A stretch of DNA of 64,000 bases from Typha latifolia. Lineage: Eukaryota; Streptophyta; Magnoliopsida; Poales; Typhaceae. Below are positions 46,037-55,509 of this stretch, one piece after another. Numbering within the stretch: the first letter of the stretch is position 1; each line of letters opens with the position of its first letter. Location: positions 7,130,001-7,194,000 of the forward strand of contig CM034105.1 of assembly GCA_019914945.1 (NCBI GenBank), read 5' to 3'. Both the position numbers and the translations under genes were made by a program. The notes under the pieces were generated by a model, which searched no databases, was not told the origin of the DNA, and saw only the letters and a program-made list of their open reading frames with translations.

Positions 46037-46728
46037 TTACTAGTAGTAACTCTTTATTTTCTCTAATGCATGGTTAATTTATGTAAAATGTGGATTTATA
46101 ACCTTGCATAACTCCACAATATATATTTATATTATCTAGTATGTGGTTATTTTACATAGAGTGCAGGATTATTTTCTCATAGTGCGGACTTATAACTTCT
46201 CATTACATGGTTCTTTCTTATAGTGCGGGTATATAAAGTATTTTAAGTTCTCAGTTGTAATAAAAGATAATATTATTTTAAAAAAATACCATTTACTACT
46301 ATCAATTTAACATACACTCAAGAGTATTTTTATTATTTGGTGTAAAACATCACCAATTTCTAATTCAATTTCATTATTCTTTAATATTTTAATATTAACT
46401 TTATATCACATCAAATATAAGTATAATTTTTATATTAGTATTGAAATTAAATATTAAAATATGTTATACTAGTAAGTCTAGTATTAGTTTTCTTCTATGG
46501 TGTTAAAATTTAGAATTGTTATATCTATTCCACAAGTGAACACTGCCGCGCATAAGGAAGAATATTAATCTGAATCATAACTCTGATAGACTGTAAACCA
46601 TTAAACATATCCTTCCTAGTTGGAGAAAAACTCTGGCTTTTATTTCTAGATTACAATGTAAAAAGAACACCTAGAACTCCATATTTCTTCTAAATGGGAG
46701 GAACTAACCAGTTACTTCATTGATCCAC
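46037..46728. other. AT-rich region downstream of SDH2; no gene seen
   Basis: 46037-46260 contains a loosely repeated phrase (GTGCGGACTTATAACTTCTC, GTGCAGGATTATTTTCTC). Sequence adjoining 46728 would be the SDH2 3' untranslated region. No frame is supported. Confidence 0.4.
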
Positions 46729-46909
46729 CTACTGGACTGGCCACTGAAGCTGCAGCTTCTTGATTGATTCAATTTGCTTTACCGGGTTCAATCCCTTGGG
46801 GCAGGCATGGACGCAGTTCTTTACATTATGGCAGCGATAGAGCTTGAACTCCTCATTTATGGACTCTAGACGCTCCTTCGTATATCGATCACGGCTGTCC
46901 TGTATGCAC
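46729..46909 (-). CDS. SDH2: Succinate dehydrogenase iron-sulfur subunit, terminal exon
   Basis: The minus-strand exon follows acceptor GGTTGGGCAG (exon starts at 46909) and ends with a stop at 46729. It reads RCIQDSRDRYTKERLESINE, then EFKLYRCHNVKNCVHACPKG and LNPVKQIESIKKLQ. This is the C-terminal part of mitochondrial complex II subunit SDH2, where DSRDEYTKERL and the CHTxxNCxxxCPKGLNP motif bind the 4Fe-4S/3Fe-4S clusters. Every visible cysteine is kept. The conserved Trp in RWISDSRD is Cys. Upstream exons (2Fe-2S domain, CxxCxxxCP) were not found between 46910 and 64000, so either a very long intron runs off the window or this is an isolated exon. Confidence 0.85.
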
Positions 46910-47727
46910 CTGCCCAACCAGAGGAAACAAGCAAATTTCTCAAAGAAAAATATACATATATAAGAAAAGAACAGAATACTTCAAATTGTGTATACGTATA
47001 CTTCAGAGAGAGTCTACAACGACAACTTTTTTTCTCCAAAGGAAGATTAATAAATGCCGTGTGAGGTACGGTTGCAGACCTGCAGGATGTGGCACCCGGC
47101 AATGTACAATGTTATATATGTCAACTCTGTGGAAGTTATTCCTTACCTTCTGGGAATGTTCAGCAAGTTTAAATATATGTTAGAAGTTAAGATTTAGTTG
47201 TTTCTCAGAGCTTGCACAAACCTTTCCTACTTCATTCCATTGATGGGTACTCAGTAAACATACAAATACTCTAATACCTTAATAGTACAGACACAAAAGT
47301 TTTAATAAGAGCATTTATATAGCTCACTTGCGACTTGCGACTTGCGACTTGCGACTTGCAGCGTACTGTCCTCATTCTAGTGAGAACATAATAGTTATTG
47401 TTCTTCCAGCTGGATAATATGTGATGGTCAATTTACTTGGGGTGGTAAGGTAAATAGGAAGTTAAGGATATGAATTAGCACAAAAGATATCTTGCTGTAC
47501 AAGTAGTATACATACCAAAATGGGCTCTTCAAATTCGAACTCCAAGTAATGTACAGAACAATTATGCAATGAGAACAGTTATTATTTTCTCTCTTCTCCC
47601 ATTCTTCTGCAGTTCAAGGATGACACCATGACTCAACATCAAGAAACAGTATATAAATACAGTCTAGAAAAGCAAACGATACTACTGATTATTAAACTAA
47701 ATAGCATACAAAACTACAAGTGAATAT
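46910..47727 (-). other. Intron upstream of the SDH2 terminal exon
   Basis: No coding sequence recognised. It contains five tandem copies of the 7-mer ACTTGCG (about 47326-47359). The CACTA transposon begins at 47728, so the intron, or the former gene, was invaded there. Confidence 0.5.
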
Positions 47728-47747
47728 CACTACAACAAAATTAAATT

Positions 47748-48020
47748 CTTGTGACATTTTATGTGTATGGCAAAAAATAGAAAATGCATCACAAAAAGTA
47801 TTTGCAATGACTTAAAAAGTCGTCAGCAGGTTGTCGCAAATATTGCCGTCACAAAAATATTATGATAGTATAATACTGAGCCGATGCAATTGAGTAATTA
47901 TTTGCGACGCTAATTGCCATCACAAATATTTGGGAATGTGGACGCGATTAATATGTTATTGTCACCATCTGAATTAATTGTGTCATTGCGATCTCTTTTT
48001 GTGATGGTTTTTTGTAGCAA
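47748..48020. repeat. CACTA subterminal repeat region
   Basis: Short motifs TTGTGACATTTT, ATCACAAAAAG, GTCGCAAATATTG, CCGTCACAAAAAT, TTTGCGACG and CATCACAAATATTTG recur in both orientations within 270 bp. Such clusters are binding sites for the element's own DNA-binding protein (TNPA-type) in this superfamily. Confidence 0.65.
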
Positions 48021-48089
48021 TAAATACATGAATTTACATCAGGTATAATATGGGTTGCAAATAATATTTTTTAAGGACAACTTACATCC

Positions 48090-49623
48090 TGTAACGCCCC
48101 CGCCCGGCACGGGCACGTGCACGCTCATACGCCCACACGGCACGCATGGCATACGCGACAGGTCGGGCAGAGCCCGTCACACACAGATACTCTCATGTAC
48201 GCATATAATCATGACATCATCAAATAAAACCTACTAACCTATCCATGATCACATAATCCATCACCAAATAAATTATACTATTAACCAAATAAACCGGTTA
48301 ACATATGAATATCCTAGTCCACAATAATATATATTAGAACACTACATAATCTGGCAGGATCCACACAGGCCACAACAAACCATCAAGATATAACTAAAAT
48401 AACTAATACAAGAGTACACTATGATTCGATTTGTATTATACAATTCATCATCTAATACAATAGAGTACAAATATCAAATACTGGTACAACTCAATTCCTA
48501 TATAAACTATCATCTATACCGTCTCACATCTATAGCTCACCTCATCATCGCTCTAAAATATCTTCTCAAGATATCTCAAGTCGCTATCACATACCACGTA
48601 TCTGAGAGGTTAGAAAAGAAATAAAGAGAGTTATGAGCAAAAGGCTCAATGAATAGACCTTACCCCAAATCAGTGATATCAAACAGAAAGTAAATCATGT
48701 ACTGGATAATATGAATCAGAAAGAGCATCATGTTATGAATGAGTATATGAATGTTTCTCAATAATACATAAATGAAAAATAGATAACATGTCATGTCATA
48801 ACTGATAGAATATATAATCCTCGACAATGTGAAGAAGAGAGGAAGAAGAAGAGAAGGAAAGAAAGAAGAGAAGGAAAGAAAGAAGAAAGAAGAAGAAGAA
48901 GAGAAGGAGAAAGAAAGGAGGCTCACCTAGGCTGCGGCGGTGGCGGCGGCGGCGACGGCGATTGGCGTTCATAAGAGAAGGGAGAGAGCTCAAGAGAGAG
49001 AGAGGTGATAGAGAGAAAGAGAGAGAGGAGGGTAAGAGAGTGAATGAGGGAGTTAGAGAAAGAGAAGGTGGTGCAGCGGCGACAACGGTGATGGCGGTGG
49101 TAGGCCGGCGTCAGCAAGGGAAGGAGAGAAAGAGAGAGAGAGAGATCGAAAGAGAGAGAGATTTAAAGGGAGAAAGAGAGGGGCGGTGAGGGTGGTGCTG
49201 CGACGAAGACGGCGACGGTAGACCAACGTCGGCAAGAAAATATGTGAGAAAAGAGAGAGAGAGAGGGGGGGAGAGAGAGAGAATATTTGAGAGAGAAAGA
49301 GAGAGAGAGATATAAAGAGAGAGAGAGAGGGAAGGTGGTGGAGGAGGGGGAAGGGCGGCGGTGGGGCCCGCCGCAGCTAGTTGGTCCAGCCCGGTTGGCC
49401 GGGCCGGCGGTTGTGGGCACACGTGGCCCCTCCAACACGCGCCCACGTTGCATGGCATGAGCTCGTGCCATGCAACACCAATATATTTTTATTTTTTATT
49501 TTTTTTATTTCTTTCTTTTTGTCTCTTTTTTTTAATTTATACATTATTATTATTTATTATATTAATAATTATTTATTATTATTATTTTTATTTTATTTTA
49601 TTTTATTTTTTTTGGTTATTACA
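48090..49623 (-). mobile_element. C-family solo LTR, short form, with target duplication
   Basis: Bounded by TGTAACGCCCCCGCC and TTGGTTATTACA. Flanks are CATCC (48085-48089) and CATCG (49624-49628), a 4/5 match. It corresponds to both ends of the 3-kb C LTR, but about 1.5 kb of the middle is missing after GATAGAATATATAATC near 48820. GA-rich sequence at 48830-49340 generates Ser/Leu-rich pseudo-ORFs. It sits inside the CACTA terminal region. Confidence 0.8.
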
Positions 49624-50453
49624 CATCGGACACGAAAGATAATTTAATTAATAAAGTAAATTTTATTTTAGCTTCTTTTGCATCCTAGTAGGTGTCACAA
49701 ATGGTACAATATTTTGTAACACTATTTAGCTTGCCATAAAAAGTAGTTTTTTTATAATAAAATTATATTTTTATCGTCGTTGTTTATATGTTGTCACAAA
49801 AGGTAGTTTTTATTGAATTTGTTTTTTGTCAATTACATTCTTTAATACAAATATACAATATAGTGATATTTTTGAGACTATCTAAGACAAACGACAACTT
49901 ATCATCCACAACAGTGAATAAACCTGTAGTATAAATTTAGCAAAGTATCAACCAATAATTGGATTAACAAAATAAAAGCTTCATAAACATAAGAACTTGT
50001 TTACAAGTAAATGATAAATTAAATCATACATGACAAACTAAATCATCTCACTAACTAATTAAAGCCATTCAAGATATCAAATTTGATTCTACAAGTAACT
50101 CATAAAAGCATATCACACTCCACAGTAAGCACTTGAGAAAGAACTATCAAGGTTCTCCAAGATTAGTCTCCTGTAAAAATTCAAGGAATAAACTATTTAG
50201 AATTTGTACATGTATTTGATATCATTGAATAAGATCATAAATAATATTTATCTCTCTTTATACGCAATTAAATAAAACAAAATATCTAAAACAAAGGTGT
50301 CTAATAATCTTTAATTAATTTGTATGTAGTAAGAGTATTACACAAATTCATATACCTGATCTTGTACTACCGGTGATGATTCAGATGGTAGAACTATATA
50401 AGAATTTGGGTGAGTTGTGATCCCAAAATGGATAGCATTCTCGGAAAAGCAAA

Positions 50454-50806
50454 TCACATATGATCCATCCATGTTTGTACCGAACTCACTAATTCATCCA
50501 TGCGATTTCGCATCTCGATAAGTTGTTCTCGCATTGTTGCACATCTTTTGTTTGCTTCTGTAGCTTCTTGAACAGCTTGTTCATACTTTTGGGACAACAC
50601 TGTTGACCTAGAAGATGTTTCACCATAATATAACTTGATAGTCTCACTTCGAGGGGCACAACGAATACGACTAGACCTATTAGGACCCATGCCTTCAATG
50701 AATATCTCTTCACGGGTGGGAGCAGATTCTTCGGCCTCTGATGCTTGAGTAGCAGATTGCACCTCTGATTCATAAAAATATAACTTGTATGTTTTCCTAG
50801 ATTCAT
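50454..50806 (-). pseudogene. CACTA-associated Transposase_24-like protein, C-terminal exon
   Basis: Minus-strand frame: PTREEIFIEGMGPNRSSRIR, then CAPRSETIKLYYG and a heptad-like QEATEANKRCATMREQLIEM with RNRMDELVSSVQTWMDH. Plant Ptta/En/Spm (Transposase_24) proteins have exactly this order: a (T)REEIFxExMG segment, then a C-terminal coiled coil for multimerisation. These proteins accompany CACTA elements and may bind DNA. The first exons are listed next. Confidence 0.7.
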
Positions 50807-50869
50807 AAAAATAGAACTTGTTAGTTCATGTCGTTCGACTATCTAAAAGAGTAATTAAGATGCATACCC

Positions 50870-51200
50870 AACACGTTTTAGCCTCTTTATTAACCCACTT
50901 TCCATCTTTCTTTCGCCAACTCATCTCAAATATTTCAAGTTGATCAAGTTCACGATGTAGTGTTTCCTCCTATTCACAACAATAGTATCAAATTAATTAT
51001 CTACATCTGAAAACAAAAAGAATAAAAGTTAGGATTGACATAAAATAACACATATGAAAATAATTACTTGGAATTCTTCGGAGCCCTAATATTCACAAAG
51101 CCAGGCCCAATCATCTCGTGATATATCGGGAGGACGAAGAGCAAGCCGCTCGTGAGGTGTCTTTCCTTTGCTATAGTAGAACTTCACTAATTATGAGCAA
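50870..51200 (-). pseudogene. CACTA-associated Transposase_24-like protein, middle exons
   Basis: Minus strand. About 51185-51080 reads FYYSKGKTPHERLALRPPDI, then SRDDWAWLCEY with a stop where W is expected, then GSEEFQ. About 50975-50877 reads ETLHRELDQLEIFEMSWRKK and DGKWVNKEAKTCW. The Y(Y/N)KGKTPxERLALRPPDIS.EDW.WLC.YW.SEEF block is the signature core of plant Transposase_24 proteins. Frames are too short and broken to be functional. Confidence 0.7.
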
Positions 51201-51782
51201 TAGTTTTTATATAACCTGTTAAGAAAGCAAAATATACCCTTTTGAAAAACCCCTAGACACAAGTATGTATCTAAATACTAGGCAATGATAACACTCGTTC
51301 GCTTAAGAAAAAGTTCGTAGAAATATTAAGAACGAAAGTAGAGATAAACGCTAAGATTTTAACGTGGAAAAACCCAAACGGGAAAAAACCACGGATCCAA
51401 ACTCAGATCAAAACTAATCACTAGAATAGTAGCAGTTACAAGACTGACTCACAAAACAACCCGTCAATCCAAATGACTTTGTTCTTCTCAGTCTTGCTCG
51501 CTAAAACCCACGATTCACTGCTTCTCGTGATTAAAGTCCAACCTCAGTAACCCTTGAGATTGATCTTTCGTCTAGATAGCCCTTAAGATGAAAGATTAAG
51601 TTTTGTAGATGAGTGGAACCTCGTTAGTTGAAGAACCGATGTAGCCTCAAGAAGTCTCCTTCAATAATGCTTTTTCAACCACCTAGAGATAGGGCATCAC
51701 AATCCTTATATATGATCTCCAAGATAGAGTCAAATCCAAGTCTTATCCGTACTCACGAAAGTCCAATTTTATCAAACTTCAT

Positions 51783-51900
51783 TGGTGCGTTCGAACGCGG
51801 CCCGGGTGCGTTCGAACGCGGCCCGAGTGCGTTCGAACGGCATGACTTGATGTGCGTTCGAATGGGCTCGAGTGTGTTCGAACGCGACAACTTGAATTCT
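51783..51900. repeat. Short-period TTCGAA repeat array
   Basis: GTGCGTTCGAACGCGGCCCG is repeated with a period of about 22 bp at 51783, 51805 and 51827, then in decayed form at 51850 and 51872. It adjoins the 53-bp tandem array. Confidence 0.8.
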
Positions 51901-51908
51901 TCAGGTTG

Positions 51909-52205
51909 CGATCGAACGCGTTTGTGAACGCAACTCTCGATCTGTGTGAACGCAGTATGCGTTCGAACGCGTTTGTGAACGCGGCTCTATGTCTATGTGA
52001 ACGCAGTACCCGTATTCGAACGCGTTTGTGAACGTAGCTCTCGGTCTGTGTGAACACAGATTTCGCGTTCGAACGCGTTTGTGAACGCGGCTCTCTATTT
52101 GTGTGAACGTAGTACCCGCGTTCGAACGCATTTGTGAACACGGCTCTCTGTCTGTGTGAACGCAGATTCCGCGTTCGAACGCGTTTGTGAACGCGGTGTG
52201 AACTC
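51909..52205. repeat. 53-bp tandem repeat built on the TTCGAACGCG palindrome
   Basis: TTCGAACGCGTTTGTGAACG recurs from 51911, 51962, 52015, 52068, 52121 and 52174: one spacing of 51 and four of exactly 53 bp. Each unit continues CGGCTCTCxGTCTGTGTGAACGCAG. Copies differ mostly at CpG sites (CG to TG/CA), as expected of methylated DNA. Confidence 0.92.
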
Positions 52206-52488
52206 AACGGCTTTTCTCCAATAATCTTACAATTCTTCAAACCAGAGATATTCTAGACTTGTGTAAAGCTCATATACATAAAAAAAATACACTTAGAATA
52301 TTTTATGCACAATTGCCAACAAATAAAAATCTAACACCTTTGTTTGCTCTCCTTCCCATGAAAAGCAACTTTGTTTCACATTTAAAACAAATACTATTAA
52401 ATTTATTGAAAGCGGAACTTAATTTTCTATGTATAAAAAAATGTTACTCCAAAATTAGTATATATGTACTTTAAGGCGAAGGTATATA

Positions 52489-52715
52489 TTTTCTTTCACA
52501 GTATCTGGAACTTCTTTCCAATTCTTTGTTTTCAAAGGAACAAGCTGTCTTACTAGCATTTCGGCCTCAGAAGCAAAACTAGCAGAATCTTTACCATAAA
52601 AATCACCTTGCTTTGTAAATTTAAGGTCCTTAAGTTTTTCTCCTTGAGCTAATTTCCTTACTTTGATCCCAATTGCCTTTTCTTGATCGATTATTGGAAC
52701 CTATTACTCAGATAT
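52489..52715 (-). pseudogene. CACTA-associated Transposase_24-like protein, N-terminal exon
   Basis: Minus-strand reading: VPIIDQEKAIGIKVRKLAQG, then SASFASEAEMLVRQLVPLKT and KNWKEVPDTVKENIYTF. In this family an S..L..(V/I)R..VP(L/I)..xxWKxVP...KxxIW block precedes the KGKTPxERLALRPP core; that core is at 51080-51185. The copia-like LTR separates the two. Confidence 0.65.
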
Positions 52716-52754
52716 GATATAAGTACCAAATAAAATAAAATATTAGTACATTAA

Positions 52755-53648
52755 TGATACGAATCGGATCAAATCGGATCACATCAAAAGGATATTAGGC
52801 TCAATAGATTGAGTCTAATTATTTTATTTGGTTATTTGGTTTAGTTAGAATCTTAGTAGGTTAGAATTTTATTTAATTAGCTAAATTCAACTCTGCGTAG
52901 TTTTGGAAAAATATTCGTAAAATATTCTACACATATCTAAATAATATCAAACTAATTGGATAAGGTCTCTAACCTTCAGATCTACAAATTTTATATTCAT
53001 GACTTCTCCAGATTCGGAATCTATCTGTGACAAAATGAAAGCTTAATCTGAGAGGTAATTGGAGAAAATAAGGAATACTGGTTTAGTTGGTTTTTTAAGG
53101 GTTTCATATTGTTTTAGGACTTGTTGGCTAGCCTCTATAAATATGTTGATGGAAGCCAACTTTATTATGTAATGGGATTATTAATTTTTTGCCTCCTATC
53201 TTCTCTCTAGACTTCTCCCTCATCCCTCTTCCCTCATCACCAACCTTCCACCTGTATCGTTGGTAAGGCTTCTCCTAACTTCTAATCTCCCTCGACTGTC
53301 GAGCCACCCCTCTTCTTTGGGATCTCGACCACTTCGTTTTCTTCATCTATATTCCTTAATCACATCCACTATCCACCTTCACCTCCACACCTATCTATAA
53401 CCCTAACATTCACTCCACCCGTCTCCACCACCATCACCCACATTATTTCGCATTTTCATCCCAGTTGTAATCTGAATATATGAATGGCATAAATACGAAA
53501 GTTGTAGATGAGAAAGTTACGGATCTAATCCAATTAGTTTTGTAATTTTATGATGACCAGAGAATATCTGACGAATATTTTAACACGGTTGCACGGACTA
53601 CTTCCTGCTATAAATTCAAATATTAAAAGAATTATTCCGTAACCGACC
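52755..53648 (+). mobile_element. A-related LTR with a different U3 (no TTCGAA array)
   Basis: Starts TGATACGAATCGGATC. Its U3 (52755-53130, AACTCTGCGTAGTTTTGG, GACTTCTCCAGATTCGG) matches the U3 of the G LTR at 9090-9429 in reverse. From GTTGGCTAGCCTCTATAAAT (53128) onward it matches the A-family core promoter and R/U5 (CACCAACCTTCCACC, ACTTCTAATCTCCCTCG). It ends ATTCCGTAACCGACC and runs into the tandem PBS array. No interior follows. Confidence 0.78.
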
Positions 53649-53651
53649 TTT

Positions 53652-53775
53652 TGGTACAAGAACCCATCAAAGTGATATCAGAGCTCATCAAATTGATATC
53701 AGAGGCTATCATTTGGTATCAGAGCCCATCAATTTAGTATCAGAGCCTATCAAGTGGTATTAGAGCTTATCAATT
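53652..53775 (+). repeat. Tandem array of six primer-binding-site-like units
   Basis: Units begin at 53652, 53673, 53694, 53714, 53735 and 53755 (period 20-21 bp). They have the form TGGTATCAGAGCCCATCAAxT, with variants TGATATCAGAGCTC, TAGTATCAGAGCC and TGGTATTAGAGC. TGGTATCAGAGC is the complement of the initiator tRNA-Met 3' end. The array directly follows an LTR end, exactly where one PBS is expected. Confidence 0.88.
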
Positions 53776-53785
53776 AATCAAATTA

Positions 53786-54278
53786 ATATGAACAAAAACT
53801 TTTAGAAAACATAAGTTTTAATTTGGTACTAGAGTAGAACTGACATGATCGCAAAGAGAATTGAGATTCTAAATGTTTATGCATATAGGTTCTATGAAAA
53901 GGATTTAAAAGTTTTATGTGAGTTTTATTTCAAAGTTCCATTTTCTATTTTCTTCGGGCTTCACTCACAATGGTCTTTGCTCTCATAAAACTTCTGAGTT
54001 CTAACCATATGCTATGATGAGGTATTATGTTTCTCTTCAGATGTTCTCTACAGCTTTACCAATGTTACATGGAACACTAAGGGGACAAATTCTTTAGCTT
54101 AATCTCCATTTATCTTCACCTCAAATTTAAGATTAACCTTTCTCAGTTCTGAAGTGGCATCATTTGGCACTTAACTAGCAAGAAAAATATACATGAACTG
54201 AAATAGTATTAGATTAACAGCATCGTAGTGCACAAGGGGAAGTGCCTATGAAAATGATGCTTCTTATTTTGCTGTTGA

Positions 54279-54317
<39 letters not shown>

Positions 54318-55300
54318 GTAAAAGAAAAATCTATAGTAGTCGACAAATATACCATCATGCAATGTTATTGTAAACTGAGCATATCATATAAATGTGTCCA
54401 TGACTAAACATAAAGTGATGAAACAGAATGAGCATCGAATATTATCAGTAATGTTGTTTACTTTTTAGTTAACCATTTAGCCAAGCTTTTAAAAGAAAGT
54501 GCAGCTTAATACATTTTCTAGGCTCAATATCTTATTAGCAAGCAAAGGAAGAAATTTCACATCATTACTATGCTGGCAACCTCCATCAAGATAAGGTGTA
54601 TATATCACAAATTTGCAATAGCAACCTGACCTCCAAGGTTTCTCTATGTAATTGTCATTTGGAAGGAAATCTATCATGCATTTTCTACTAGTTAACTAAA
54701 CCCTTCATGTAGTATAAATTGATCAATTGACTGTGAGGTTAAGCATTCTTGTTCACATTTTTCCTTTCTTGTCATCATAATATCATAAAAATATAAAATC
54801 ATTTTAACCATATAGGCTAGCAACAGTTCTATAAATAATTATCTTTCCCAGTTTCCCAAATGTATCTACATAGGAGATAAACATCATGGGCATTCGTCTA
54901 GTTTGGATCATAACGTGGTTACCGAGAAGCCTAAACTATCCTCGTATTCAGTATCTCTATGACTGAGATACTGAGAATTTATTCTCATCCAAATTGTCAA
55001 TAAATTTAATAAGTAACATTACTCTAATTTCTTCTTCCTATTATTTCGAAGAATCAAACCTATAAGCAAGGACCGAATTAAGCCAACTAAATAGTTTTAA
55101 AGTATGTGAACTTTATTGCTACCATCCTTGTTACCACAAATAAATATGATTAGATACCCAACGGATATCGGTTTCGATTGGTCTCGACATCAAATCTGCA
55201 AATTATGGGTAATTGGGCTATGGCAAGGTGCAACATGGTGGTGGTTTGAGTAAATGACGTGGTTTGATAGATAATAATCCTGAGTAAACGTTACATGGTA
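53786..55300. other. Unassigned AT-rich region with a (CA)17 microsatellite
   Basis: No gene recognised on either strand. A (CA)17 run lies at 54282-54315. A minus-strand frame at 54489-54677 has no family signature. This could be intron of the SDH2 gene or decayed transposon sequence. Confidence 0.4.
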
Positions 55301-55329
55301 GTCTTACAGTAGATTGCAAAAGTAGACTA

Positions 55330-55509
55330 ATTGAGTTCGTGAGGTATAAGATTGACGTGAGTGCCGAGTATCACCAACTCCGCATCCATTTGTAAAATGT
55401 GCATAAAATGACCTTCCCAACTATTGATGGTCAATATGAGTTTCGAGTAATGTCATTTGGTCTCACCAATGCTCCGGCCACTTTTCGACGCCTCGACGCC
55501 TCATGACTG
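55330..55509 (+). pseudogene. Ty3/gypsy reverse-transcriptase fragment
   Basis: Plus strand, in pieces: AEYHQLRIH, then (after stops) [20 protein letters not shown] and [13 protein letters not shown]. This is the conserved RT core ([11 protein letters not shown]...[24 protein letters not shown]). It is cut at 55509 by the LTR-like sequence that follows. A lone, stop-ridden remnant. Confidence 0.75.

Larger units (their letters stand above)
51285..52321 (-). mobile_element. Copia-like LTR with a giant TTCGAA array (I family)
   Basis: The segment interrupts the Transposase_24 gene. The minus-strand start TGTTGGCAATTGTGC fits a copia-type LTR terminus. It contains AACGTGGAAAAACCC and a minus-strand TATATAAGG box (51705-51713), with the 420-bp TTCGAA array directly upstream (51783-52205). 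The second I-type LTR at 55510-56565 shares AACGTGGAAAAACC and the layout. The left boundary (TGATAACACTCG) is uncertain and no target duplication was found, so whether it is a solo LTR is unproven. Confidence 0.55.
47728..52720 (-). mobile_element. CACTA (En/Spm) transposon remains
   Basis: The left terminus is CACTACAACAAAATT, the diagnostic CACTA end. It is followed by 280 bp of subterminal repeats based on GTCGCAAAT, CCGTCACAAA and CATCACAAA in both orientations. Minus-strand Transposase_24-like exons lie at 50454-51190 and 52489-52715. It is broken by a C-family solo LTR (48090-49623) and a copia-like LTR (about 51285-52321). The right terminus is not identified; an LTR at 52755 follows. 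No TNPD-type catalytic transposase is seen. Confidence 0.75.

Noticed and set aside
49111..49471. Overlapping Ser-rich frames on the minus strand
   Set aside because: Low-complexity tract of the C solo LTR.
51783..52205. CRISPR-like array of regularly spaced palindromic repeats
   Set aside because: The context is an LTR in a plant genome, the spacers are repeats themselves, and there are no cas genes.
51779..52240. Long frame with repeated RSNAF/VHTDRE-type units on the minus strand
   Set aside because: The repeat is at DNA level (53-bp period, not a multiple of 3) within LTR U3; 53-bp units shift frame each time, so no protein repeat is maintained.
53652..53775. tRNA gene fragment
   Set aside because: The match is only to the 12-nt complement of the tRNA-Met 3' end, tandemly repeated next to an LTR; there is no tRNA fold or A/B boxes.
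54489..54677. Cys-containing minus-strand frame as a missing SDH2 exon
   Set aside because: Cysteine spacing does not match either SDH2 cluster motif.
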